This document shows, piece by piece, positions 32,312 through 42,900 of a stretch of 64,000 nt of DNA. The notes beneath the pieces were generated by a model that was given only the letters and a program-made list of their open reading frames with translations, did not search any database and had not been told where the DNA came from. The number at the start of each line of letters is the position of its first letter. The stretch's first letter is position 1. The position numbers and the translations under genes are program-made. The DNA is from Asterochloris sp. CNOR1 (taxonomy: Eukaryota > Chlorophyta > Trebouxiophyceae > Trebouxiales > Trebouxiaceae). The DNA lies in NCBI GenBank assembly GCA_963969365.1, contig OZ017751.1:1860001-1924000 (forward strand), given 5' to 3'.

Positions 32312-34976
32312 ATGCCTCCCTCCACAGTAGGTTGTTTGTGCTCTCTGGGCTAATGCTTAACAACAACACACAAGGTGTGCACATCCTTGTTCATGTCGCG
32401 TTCAAGGTGGCTGCTGCACACTACTGCCTGCAGGAGGACACGAAGCGCAAGTGGGAGCGTGCCTTTGTCGATGCTCTGGACTCAGATCAATGGGGCCAGA
32501 CAGAGGAGGCCGTTCAGGCCTATCAGCATCTCATAACTACATTGCAGAGCGTGAGGCCCTCGCACATGCATCTCCTGCTGGATAGGCAGCTACATACAGC
32601 TTCCTGCTTGCTGACAGAGTTCATGGTGCCCTTCAGCAATACACCACCAACAGGGCAGGCCTGTCGCCCCAAGAACTCAGCCAGCTGGAGCGTCTCATCA
32701 TTGCACTGCAGCTGCGTGTCAAGGCAAGCACTGTAAAGGCACATAGCCGTGCCATGCATGGAGTCAGCCCATAACGACCCTTAGATGATGAAGCAGTTGG
32801 CAAAGTACAGCGCTGCCAGCTCTTTCAGATGGGTCACACCTCTGCATGGCAGCTAGGTACAGCTCCTGCTTCCAGCCCTTTGTCGGTCATAACAGACAAT
32901 AGCCCCCATGCAGCCGTCACCTTTGACAGCTCAGCTGTGCACATGACTCACCTTCAGCCTGCTGTGGGTGATGCTACACGTCATGGCATGCAGCCTACTA
33001 ATGTGCTGCCTGCTGCTCTAGCTGGCATTCCATCGCATGATTTGCCCACCACAGGCCCTGGAGAGCAAGAACGGCCCATTCAAGCTTGAAGACATGGAGA
33101 GAGTCAAGGAATGGTTCCCGAACTTTGTCAGGGGCAACGGTGAGCAGCAGCCTTGGTGACATGCAGCCCTTTACACACTGCCAGCACTGCAAACCTGAAG
33201 GGCCACCCATGCAACCTGTGCATTGCATGCATGCATGCAGTCAGCATGCCGTGGCAGCTGGCCTCTGGACTGTTACCTGGCAAAGCTATGGGTCTGGCGG
33301 CACATGCTGCAGACTCCCACTGTATGCACAGTGGTGGCTGGCAAATGCGGTGGGTCTGTGCCAGCACCGCCCCACAATAGTGCCATGCTGTGCTTGCAGC
33401 CGCCTTCCCTCTGCAGCTGCCAGCGACATCAGCCACTGTGGATGTGCGGGTTGATGCGGACAGCAGCTTTGCTGGAGGGCGCCAGGCGGCAGCAGCCAGC
33501 AAGGTGGGTGCTGAAGCCAGTCACGCATCTTTCACTGCAGGGCAGGGCTGTTGCAGGCGCTATGCAGGCCAGTACCTCTGCATGCATGGTGCCAGGCAGT
33601 GCCAGGCTGAGCAGACTGCAGGGCTGCACTCAGGCCAGTGCCTGACAGCTCAGGTGGTGGGTTGCACACCCCTTGCTGACGAAGGTCTGTGCCTCTCACG
33701 CAGGCCGGCCACGGGGCCGGCGCCATGTGGGCCGGCACCTGGGACTGCACCCTGCTGCTGCCTTCTGCAGGTGGACCCTACCCCTGCGCCGCCAAGCTCC
33801 ATGAGTGCAGAGGAGGCTGCCGAGCGCGGGGGCAAGCTGCTGCCGGCGCCACCCTTAGTGGCGCGGGGCGACAAGATGCTGAGCTTCCTGATCGAGAAGT
33901 GGGGCTTCAAAGAGCCAGTGAGCTGCAGCGAATGCGCCAGACTCATGCCCACTTCAGTGCATGAAGCACCCTTTGTCTTGCGCTTGCTGGCTGTCCTGTG
34001 CCGGTGCCATGTGGCAGCACAGCTTCATGTGCCTGCTGCCTTCCATGATGCTTGCAGCCGCAGGGCGCAGGCCCCCAAGCGCTTGACAGCATTCAAGTTG
34101 CATGGACTGCTTGTGCAGAAGTATTCTGAGCCTTATGTGGTCATCACGCTGGTGGGCCCCGACGGCAGCCCCATTGGTCATCCTCAGCAGACGCCGGTCA
34201 TCCAGAACCAACAGGGGAACTACTACCACTTTGGGTGCACTGTGAGTGCATGCAAGCCTGACCTCGACGCTACAACAGCCTGCAGTGAGCTCTGCCAGCC
34301 TTGCCTTATGTCCCCATGCTGCGTGGCCATGCTCCAGAGCCTGCTTTGGCTGCACTTCAAGCCTTCGCAGCCTTGCTCCACCTCATCGTGCTGTGTGGCC
34401 ACACCCCAGCACATGCTGCCTTCCTCTGCAAGAATAGTGCGCAAGGCTTACAGGACTACCTGCCTTGCCTGCACCCTGATCGCTTCAGGCCATGATCCAG
34501 CGCGGGCTGCATGGATAGCCTGTCACAGGGCTCCCATGTGCTGCACAGGTATCAGCCTTGATCTGCCTCTACATAGTCCCAGTACCTCACAGGGCTCTGC
34601 TGCTTGCAGGTGCACATTCAGAAGTCAATGACGCGTCTGGCAGCGGGCTCTGCCCTGTTCTTTGAGTTCATGCACTACAAGGAGAGGAAGTCCATGGACA
34701 GCTGCAAAGCCTACTGCTTCATTGAGTATGATGAGCTGATGGGCCTGCAGCCAGGAAGCTGTGCTCTGGAGGTGCGCAGCACGCTCAGGTGCTCAGGCAA
34801 TCAGTGCCCAGTGTGTCCGCTGCTTGGTCTTGCTGTGTGCAGCCCCCTGAGCAACTGGTGTGCATTGTGTGCAGGTGTACAGGAAGCCTGCAGACTACTC
34901 CAGGCGTGACAAGCCCCAGCTGCTGTCAATCAAGCCCCTGTATCTGCACCTCTTCACAACAGTCAGGGCAGCCTGA
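32312..34976 (+). CDS. AIDA: AIDA homologue (axin interactor, dorsalization-associated), C2 domain at the C-terminus
   Basis: Nine exons join in perfect phase to 313 residues, close to about 306 for the human protein: 32312-32326, 32434-32550, 32637-32723, 33055-33139, 33400-33503, 33771-33917, 34119-34241, 34610-34771 and 34875-34976. The N-terminal helical part matches AIDA (SDQWGQTEEAVQAYQHL, then GPFKLEDMERVKEWFPNF). The C-terminal C2 half, residues about 170-311, matches strongly: FLIEKWGFKEP, PYVVITLVGPDG, GSALFFEFMHYKERK, KAYCFIEYDEL, VYRKPADYSRRD and the closing SIKPLYLHLFTTV. In vertebrates AIDA binds axin and promotes ER-associated degradation of lipid-synthesis enzymes; what it does in an alga is unknown. 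The 15-base first exon (MPPST) is the least certain part. The third intron has a GC donor. A TGTAA lies 38 bases after the stop. Confidence 0.9.
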
Positions 34977-35177
34977 AGCTACTCGGCTCTCTCTTGGCCT
35001 TCCTCTCTTTCCTTGTAACACATCCAAGGCATATCAAGGTCCCCGATGCTCTCCCCTATGCCTGCCCTGCTTTGTCCCTCCCTGACAGTCAACGCAACAG
35101 GCGGCACGCTTCCACCAGGCTGTTCCTGAGTGCTCTTGCTTGGATGTTACAGTGATCCAGCGGCCTTGATGTATGTA
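34977..35177. terminator. Short convergent gap with a TGTAA signal for each gene
   Basis: Only about 200 bases separate the AIDA stop (34976) from the IFT74 stop (35178). TGTAA is present on the plus strand at 35014-35018 and on the minus strand at 35151-35147, which fits a polyadenylation site for each gene. The two signals face each other, with about 128 bases between them, so the 3' ends may overlap. Confidence 0.55.
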
Positions 35178-38100
35178 TCAGAGTGCAGCTGCCTTCTGCA
35201 GCTTGACATTCAGGTCTGACATCAAGTTGGTGATGTTCCCGAGCAGAGGCTTGTAATCAGACTCAGCCTCCTTTGACTTAATGACCTCGGAGGATTGATA
35301 GATGCTCTGCAGAGGTCAGTGGACGATGGTCACCTCTAAGTTGCACACCCTGCTTGCTTGAGAAGGCACAAAAGTAGCTGCTCGACACTTGATAGCTGAA
35401 CAGCTTGAGGAAGCAAATTCCAGTGCTGACCTGATTCAGAGTGCGAATCTGCTGCTCCAAGCGCTGCAGCTGCACGTACATATCATGCTGCTCCAGGGTT
35501 CTCTGCTTGATCTCCTGCAAGCGATTGCGCTCCTGCACATCTGTGGCCAGGAGCTGCCGGCGCTGCTGCAGTGCATCTCTCTGCTGCTCTAGCTCAGCAC
35601 GCCTGACCTCAGCCTGCAGCAAGATCGCCTGAAGCCTGATGCTGGCGGTGCACATTCTCGGCAGCTAGTCAGCTGGATACCACGCAGGCTGTAACCTCTG
35701 ACTGGCTCAGCGGGTGAGGTTCACACTCTCGCCAAAATATTCTCCAGCCACCTCAGGCTTCTTCGTTCCTCCAAAAGCCCCTGCCGCAGGCCTGATGTGT
35801 CCTGCCCTAGTGCCACCATACAAGGCAGCACACCACATGCATTGCATCTTGCCAACCCACCTGCGCCTTGAGCTCCTCCGTCCCCTCGAAGGTCCCCAGC
35901 TCCTGCTGCAGGCCCTGCGTCTTCTGAGCCAGCCCAGCCAGCTCCTGCCCGATGCGCCCCTCCAGGGTGTCAATCTTGGCCAGCTCCCCCCTCCTCAGAG
36001 CCAGCTCCTCATGCAGGCGGATCTGCGTGTTGGCGCCACTGTCTGCATTGCGCTGCTTATATTCCAGCTCGTCCTGCACCGCAAGGTACACACATCTGCT
36101 GAAGTAGACGCAGATCTTTACTTCACTGGGCGGCACTGCTCTGCACTTCTACTGCTTGCGCTCCAGGCTGGTCCTGCACACAAAGCTGCAGGTGCCCCCA
36201 GGTCCCAAGACAAACAAGGAGTGTTCAAGGGCGGATGCTGCTTATCTCTCAGCCCCCTGCCGAGGCCAACCAAAGCAAAGAGCCTGGAGTGGACCACATG
36301 ATTTGCATAATGCGTCTCCAATCTGTGCCTGCAGCTCCAGCTATGATGGGATGGCATGCAGACGGGTGTGCAGAATATGGATCTCATGGCATACTCTCTG
36401 CCACCATCTGCCCACCTGCAATTGCTTGTACTCAGGCTGGCTGGGCATGGGCGTGCCCTTGATGGCCTGTGCCTGCTTGATGCGCTCCAGCAGGGCGTTC
36501 ACGGCTGCCTGCTTCTGCTGCTGCTCAGCCTGCTTAGCAGCCTTGCTGGCTTCAAAGTTGACCAGGAAAGTGTTCAGGTTTTGCTCATGCTGGAGCAGCT
36601 CCTCGTATTGCTCCCGGGGATTGGCATCGCTGGCACTGCAGGCAGGGACCGTCTGCACTCTGTGGGGTGTACGTGCTGCATCTGCAGATTCCTGATTGGC
36701 AGCAATGTGGCCCTCGACCTCAGCCACTGGTCACACAATGTGGCCCGGCTTGAGTCCCTCAAACTGCTGAGCAGACTGCATGCAGTGGTGGCCCGCTGGT
36801 AGACCCCTGCGTTTCCTTTCCTATTTGCAAGTCCAGACAGACAGGAATGGGTACTCCGCACCACAGCCTGCTGCAGTGCCACCGCCACCCAGTACACACA
36901 ACATAGACCTGGCAGGTTCCACCCCTCCCAGCCGCGCTTCCAGCCGCCGAATGGCTTCAGCTGCATCCCTGGCCTTCTGGGCAGCCACCTCAATGGCCTC
37001 GTTGTCAGCCTTGATTTGGGCCAGCAGGGCGGACCGCTGCTCCTCAGGGGACATCTTGGGGCGCGCCTCCTCCACCTCCAGCTCAGACCGGCGCTTGCTG
37101 GCCTCATCCAGCTGCTCCTGCACCATTCAGGGGCAGCGGCAGTAGGCATGGCAGCAGCTCAGCCCAGGGCGCCTCCAACTTGACCAGACGCTTCATGGCC
37201 TCGTTCAGCTGCTCCTGCAACATTCGGTGACAGCAGTGAACAAGAGAGCACCATGGCCAAGTGGCCCTGCAACCACAACCTGCTTCCTCAGAAGCAGCAT
37301 GGTATGCCCTCATGGCTGCCACTGCTGCATGCATGGCTGCCACTGCTGCATGCTTGGCTGCAGTCCTTTCATCTAGCGAGCTGCTGACGCTGCCAGGCTG
37401 ATCTGTGGCACAAATGGACTGAGGAGGTACACTTTGGGCATGCTTCCGTCAGCTGTAGCAGAGTACGGCTGCTACTGCACCATCTGGTACAATGCACTGT
37501 GAAAATACCATCAAGCAGGTCCATACAGTGTGGACGGCATCAGTGCTCTGACCACACTGACTTACTGGCAAAAACTTTGCAAGAGTGTGCCTGGGATGCT
37601 GAAGTGGATTACTTGGCAACAATCACTGGCAAACAGGTAGGCACGTGGGCGACCCTGGAACGGCGACCTTTGCAGTTGTGCAGCAAGCATGCCGTCAATG
37701 CATCCCACTCAGCTGTGGCAGATCGCATCAGGCACTGATGCCAGCACTACTGTTTGCACCCTTGGGGAGGCTGGTCAGGCAATGCCCACCTGCAGCGCCA
37801 GGGCGCGCTGCTTGGCAGGGTTGCTGGCCAGCTTGCCCTCAACCTCACGCAGCCTCCTGTCCAGCTCCCCAACTTCCTCCTCCAGCTGTGCTCGTGCAGC
37901 CCTCAGGCGCTGGCTGGCCTCCTGCAGCACACCTGCCTTTGTCTGACCCAGGCCGTCTGGCGGCCCTGATCAGGTGCGCTGCTCTTTGAGCAAATAAGTC
38001 ATTTTGCACGCACCCTATTGCAGCTGTGAGCTGCGATGCCTGCAGGGCAGCAGATGCAGCAGCACGGATGTGACAGCCGGGTAGTGGTCCCCGGGAGTGC

Positions 38101-39730
38101 TGAGCCGCAGACCCTCATGCCGTTAGGTGTATGCTGGAGGGGCAAACCAGGGGTCCCACCATGCAGGATGTTGACACACACCAAACCTCCACTGCCAGCC
38201 TGCAGCTGCAAGGAGAGCTCACAACACTCAGGCAGCAGCAAGCTGCTTGCTTGCCTGCAGGGTAAAGTACTGCTGCTTGGCCGCGGGGGCCAGCTGCCCC
38301 AGCTTCTCCTCCATGCTGGCCTGCAGCTCCTGCACACGGGCCTGTGTCTCCCTCGTCTGCCGCTGCTTGCCTGCAGACACACTTGACAGCCCAGTCTTCA
38401 CACACATCACAGCAAGACCCCAACGTGATGCCCCCAGCCTTCAGGCCACTGGTTGCAACATGCTCACACAAGAACAGCCAAGCCTGCCCCTCCGCTGGGA
38501 GCCTCAAGTGTGTCACGTCAGTGCCCTCCGGCCGCCTGTTGATTCCTCAGCCCAGGAGCACCAGTCGGGCTGTGCTTGATGCAGAACCATAGCCAGAGCT
38601 GTGAGGACTGTCACAGGCAGATGGGGCAGGCCACGTCAGCCTCACCTGCCCGCTCCGCATACACAGCATCCACCTTGCGCTTCTTCTCTGCATTCTGCTG
38701 CCTGAGCTGCTGGGCCTCCTGCTGCACCGTGGCTGCAGGCGTCCTCGTCACCGAGCGGATCACCACTGCATTGCTGTCAGCCAGGTCCCCCTGAAGGGCC
38801 TGCACCTGCTGCCGGGCGGTCTCGAGCAGCTGCTGCAGATGCGCATACTGGCTGGACCCCTTGGCGTGCACATCCAAGTCATCCTGCAGGTGCCAGCCGT
38901 GGAGAGACGTAGTTTGCATGTGCACACCAGGGGCTGATCTGACTGTGCACGCCATCACGAGTGAGATGTTCATGGGCAGGCCATCAGTCTCATCTGGAGA
39001 CGAAGCTGTGCATGGCCATGGAGTGCATTGCAGCTCCACGAAGTGTGCATTGCATCCAGGGGCTGTACCGTCGCACTGCTAAATGATAGGACAGTGCTGT
39101 GCACAAGCGGAACCAATTGTCCAGCCTTGCGTCACCGTAAGCGTGGGTGCCCGCACCTGCATCTGGGCATTGACAGCCTCCAGCTCGGCCCTCTTCTGGC
39201 GCAGCTTGCTCAGGAAAAAGGTCTTGTCCATGACCTGACGTCCACGATTGCTGCTGGCAGTCTTGAGGCCGCCCATGCCCTGCTGTGTCATGGGACGCTC
39301 TAAGGCCTGCAGCAGCATGGGCTGCCTTGAGTGACATCTGTGTAGCACCTTGAGTTGCCAGTCCCTGGGCAGAAGTGGTTTGGCGCACCTCCACCGTGGG
39401 AGCAGCAGCAGCAATGCCTGCCTGCCGGCTGGCTGTGCCAGGCCTGAGAGCGCCTGTCAATGGGCGCAGCCCACCTGGCAGAGCATGAGGGCTATGTCAT
39501 TGACGCCATTCTAAATGGACAACAGCACAAATGCGCAGGCCGCACTGAGCACCTGCTGTTCCCGGGGGAGCCATGCTGGCCATGCCTTCCCTCGTCATGG
39601 CAGTGCCAGGGGGCTGCATCATGGCTGAGGGGTCCCTGCTGGCTGTGCGGGGCCTGCCAGCCCTCTCAACTGTGCTCCCTCCAGCACCGGCCATACCACT
39701 TGATCTTGCTGCAGACGGCGGCCTCTCCAT
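35178..39730 (-). CDS. IFT74: Intraflagellar transport protein 74 (IFT-B core)
   Basis: A minus-strand gene of about 12 exons encoding a basic N-terminus and then near-continuous coiled coil. Exon 1 starts at 39730 (MERPPSAARSSGM; Pro/Arg/Thr-rich as in IFT74, whose basic N-terminus works with IFT81 in tubulin binding). The next part has GGLRPLTGALRPGTASRQ, then ERPMTQQGMGGLKTAS and GRQVMDKTFFLSKLRQKRAEL, which matches the family signature. Coiled-coil exons follow at about 38884-38648, 38371-38255, 37923-37790, 37126-36910, 36637-36414, 36076-35858 and 35655-35434. The last exon (about 35309-35178) ends with SKEAESDYKPLLGNITNLM, like the IFT74 tail. IFT74 pairs with IFT81 in the IFT-B complex that carries cargo along the flagellum. 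The join between exon 2 and the ERPMTQQ segment (39.30-39.35 kb) does not resolve cleanly. One intron has a GC donor. Confidence 0.9.
37078..37220 (-). repeat. Partial copy of an IFT74 exon start in the preceding intron
   Basis: On the gene strand the exon near 37126 begins GTGCAGGAGCAGCTGGATGA, then GGCCAGCAAGCGCC, then GGTCTGAGCTGGAGG. About 97 bases upstream, at 37218-37168, the same sequence recurs with roughly ten changes, including the CAG acceptor, and would read EQLNEAMKRLVKLE beside the real EQLDEASKRRSELE. After it the copy runs out of similarity. Confidence 0.7.
37311..37362. repeat. 21-base tandem repeat, two and a half copies, in an IFT74 intron
   Basis: The unit CATGGCTGCCACTGCTGCAT plus G starts at 37311 and again, identically, at 37332, and is followed by a partial third copy (CTTGGCTGCAG). 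The perfect match between the first two copies suggests a recent or still-changing minisatellite. Confidence 0.8.
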
Positions 39731-39946
39731 CGCACTGCCTGGTGCAATGAAACAATGTGTGTATAGAGGGAGCCCGGATCCAGGATCCCCGGGGACAGCT
39801 CCGGATAGAGGGACCGGTCAACTCTGCTTCCCTTCTACAGGATGCTGCGCAGTGCACTGGTGATACCGTGGCAATGAGGTGCTCGAGCTACGGTGCACAA
39901 TTTCTAGAGATAGAGGACCCCGAGCTAAGTTGAGCCAGCAAAATAA
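39731..39946. promoter_or_regulatory. 216-base head-to-head promoter region, IFT74 and STIM-like genes
   Basis: This is the whole space between the IFT74 start codon (39730, minus) and the proposed ATG of the STIM-like gene (39947, plus). Both 5' UTRs and both promoters must fit here unless upstream noncoding exons exist. It contains a doubled GGATCCAGGATCC. No TATA box is evident. Confidence 0.5.
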
Positions 39947-42900
39947 ATGGGGCTCTGCCGAGCTGCCCTTTTACTCACAGGAGGTTTGCTTCTGCTCAGC
40001 TGCTGCATTGCTGAGGAGGGTAGGCCTGATGGGGACTGGCAAGGAGGGCTGCGGGCCTTCTTTGACGCGATTGATGCAGACTCAGACCACCAGATTGAAG
40101 AGGATGAGGCGCGGTGTGTGGCCCTCCCTCTGTGCAACAGCTGGCTGTTTCTTGTACGCTGCCGGATGCTATGTCCCATTGCAGCAGATCTGTCAAGGGT
40201 CCCCTGAGTGGCCGAATGCTGTACCATTGCCTGTGTAGCAATGACTTCAGAGACTTGAGGGGCTGATCACTGTGATCAATCAATCAGGCGAGCTGCCTCC
40301 ACATGGCTGACTGCTGTCTGCCATGGGGCCCTGCAGGAGCTACATCGAGAAGCACTTTGGCGGCGCTGAAAACTTCTCTGCGCAGGACCTGCAGCAGGCC
40401 ATGACCCACATGAGGGAGAATCTGGATGGCAGCGACAAGGGGCAGACCATCTCAGAGTCAGAGGTGGAGGACCACCTGAGGAGCCTGATGCAGGTCAGGG
40501 TGCTGGTCAGCTGCAGGCAGCTCACAGTCATCGGTTGCAGGCTGTGTTGAGACACAGTCCCAGGTCTTATTGCTCAGACCAGCTGCATGTGAGCCATCAC
40601 AGGAAGAGGCGGTGGCCCACAAAGGCCTGGCTGCAGCACAGTGGTGCCTGGTCACGATGGCTGCTGCTCTGTCAAGCGGCCCACTGCTGGGGGCTGAAGC
40701 CCTCTTCAGCTGGCATGCTGAACTCTATCCCTAGGTGCTGCATGCCAGGCGCAGAGCCCTCACCATCACAGGGCGCAGCATGGCAAGCTTGCCTCAGTTC
40801 CCGGACCCCTTCATGGCCCACGTATGTGCATACGTTCCAGCTGGCTGGCCTCCACCTCTGGGACAGATCTTGGCCACCGCACATGCATACAATGCAGCCA
40901 ATCTGGCTCAGGTGTGCTGCTGCTGCCTGCAGGGCGCGCATGTGGCTGAGTGGGTCAAGCATGGCCTCGGGCTGCCCCAGTATGTCCAGGCTTTCCGGAA
41001 GAATGCAGTCTCTGTGAGTGCCACTTGCCAGCAGTGCCTCCAAGCTGCTGCATCTTGTAACAATCCTGTCTTGACTTTGCGTCGCTGCCACTGCCCAGCT
41101 TGATGCTGTCGTGCATACGCAGCATTGCCGGCCTGTATGCAGGTGCTAGACTTCCCCCTGCTGGTGAATGATGGAGGCGCAACCCTGAGGGATGAGCTGG
41201 GCGTCACCAGCAACCTGCACCGCCAGCAAATACTGAGAGGCATCAGGCGCATCATTCTTGGCATGGGGCAGCCCCCGTCGGCGCCGCAGGTGGGGCTCAA
41301 GTGTGGAATAATTCAAACTGCACAGACTCAGCTGCTCTGTACATGCCAGGCAGTGGCAGTGCCAGCCCTTTACCCCGGGCGCAGCCATCACTCCCTGAAT
41401 GGCATGAGCTCTGCGCATTCTCTGCAGGTGCTCACGTGCAAGCCCTTATCCTGCACCAGCGCAGCACTCACCTGGAAGGCGCCAGAAATCCTGGGTCACC
41501 CTCCGATGCACAAGTATAAGCTGGAAAGGCAGCTACTGGCAAAGGGCGCCCAGCAGACTGGGCAGGGCTGGGTCACCGCTGAAGGGGACGTGGACCACGA
41601 GGCCCACAGCGTGGTGGACGCAAACGCCAAAGTGAGAGGGCCCGTCACCTGGCAAGCAGCCTAGCTGCAGCTGTTCTTGAGCACGGGAGTGTCGCTGCTT
41701 GTCTTGCAGGCCAAGCTCAGCAGTACACAAGCATGCCATGCTGGCCGGTGATTGCAACCTGCTCTCCTGGCCATGCCTGCAGGCTGGCTTGTACCGCTAC
41801 AGGCTGACTGCCTGGAATGCTCACTCTTGGAGCCCGTATGCCATCAGCGAGCCTTGCTCAACTGCCCAGTCCCGCCTGCCCTGTGCTGATGCAGCCACCT
41901 GTCGCCACTTGGGGAGGGACTGCCCGGAGGCGATGGAGCAAGAAGCAGCAGCCATGGTCCCATCAGCAAAGGTGCGCTTGTCTACGCTTTGGCATGTCCA
42001 GGTGGAGTCTCAGGCGGGTAGACAATGCTCTTCACAAGGTTGCTGCATGTCCTTGAACTCCCTCAGCTTGAGCTGCTGCTGCAACCACAATGTCTCAGTC
42101 AAGTCCTGGGTGGTTGACTCTGCAGGGTGAGGCAGACCCACAGCCTGGGGTGTCCCGTAACAGCCACAGCATGCGCTGGACGGTCACAGGCTGGGGCAGT
42201 GCGGTCATTGTGGCCATCACAGTCCTGCTGCGGTTCCACAAGACTGGCCAGGTGACCTGGCTGCTCCCAGTGGCCCTCATGAGCTGCGATGCCTCAGCAC
42301 AGCAAGTTCTAAGAGCACAGCGCAGCACTCTTGTGTTACCTTTGCTTTCAACTACATGTGTTTTTTGCTGCAAGCGACACAAGCTATTGCATGACCATGT
42401 TGATGCAAGGGCACCCCCAGACCTTCCAGATGAGCAGCGTCTGAGCTCCATGCACTGGCCGCCCAGCAGGTGCTGAACAGGCTGCTGGCACGCCCCTTCG
42501 TGCGGGAGCACTGCCCTGGCCTCACCAGGTGGCTCGCACGCCATGACAGCCTCCAGCAGCAGCCTGATGCAGTCCAGCCAAGGATAACCGCCAGCCCCAG
42601 GTGTGCAGGTTGCTCTGCTCTGTACTTCTGCTGCCCACCAGTGGCCCATCATGCATCTCACGAGCGGGCTACTCAGTGTTGACCCACCCTTCGTTGATCT
42701 GCCGGTCCACACAGTCCATGCAGTCCTGTCTTGCGTGAGGCAGCTGGCTGACTGCAGGCTTGTGCACAGCGGGAGCAACAGAGCCTTTGGCTCATTCAAA
42801 TCAGACCGTGCCCAGACGCAAGAGCCGGTGATAGAAGCACTTGCGGGGAGGGGTGAGTTGTTGGAGCAGGTCACTGGATGCTGGCCTGCTGTGCTGGAAG

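Noticed and set aside
33390-34631. 413-residue open frame on the plus strand over AIDA
   Set aside because: It overlaps true exons only in parts and reads through introns with GTGAG and TGCAG borders. The nine-exon model restores the AIDA sequence at the expected length.
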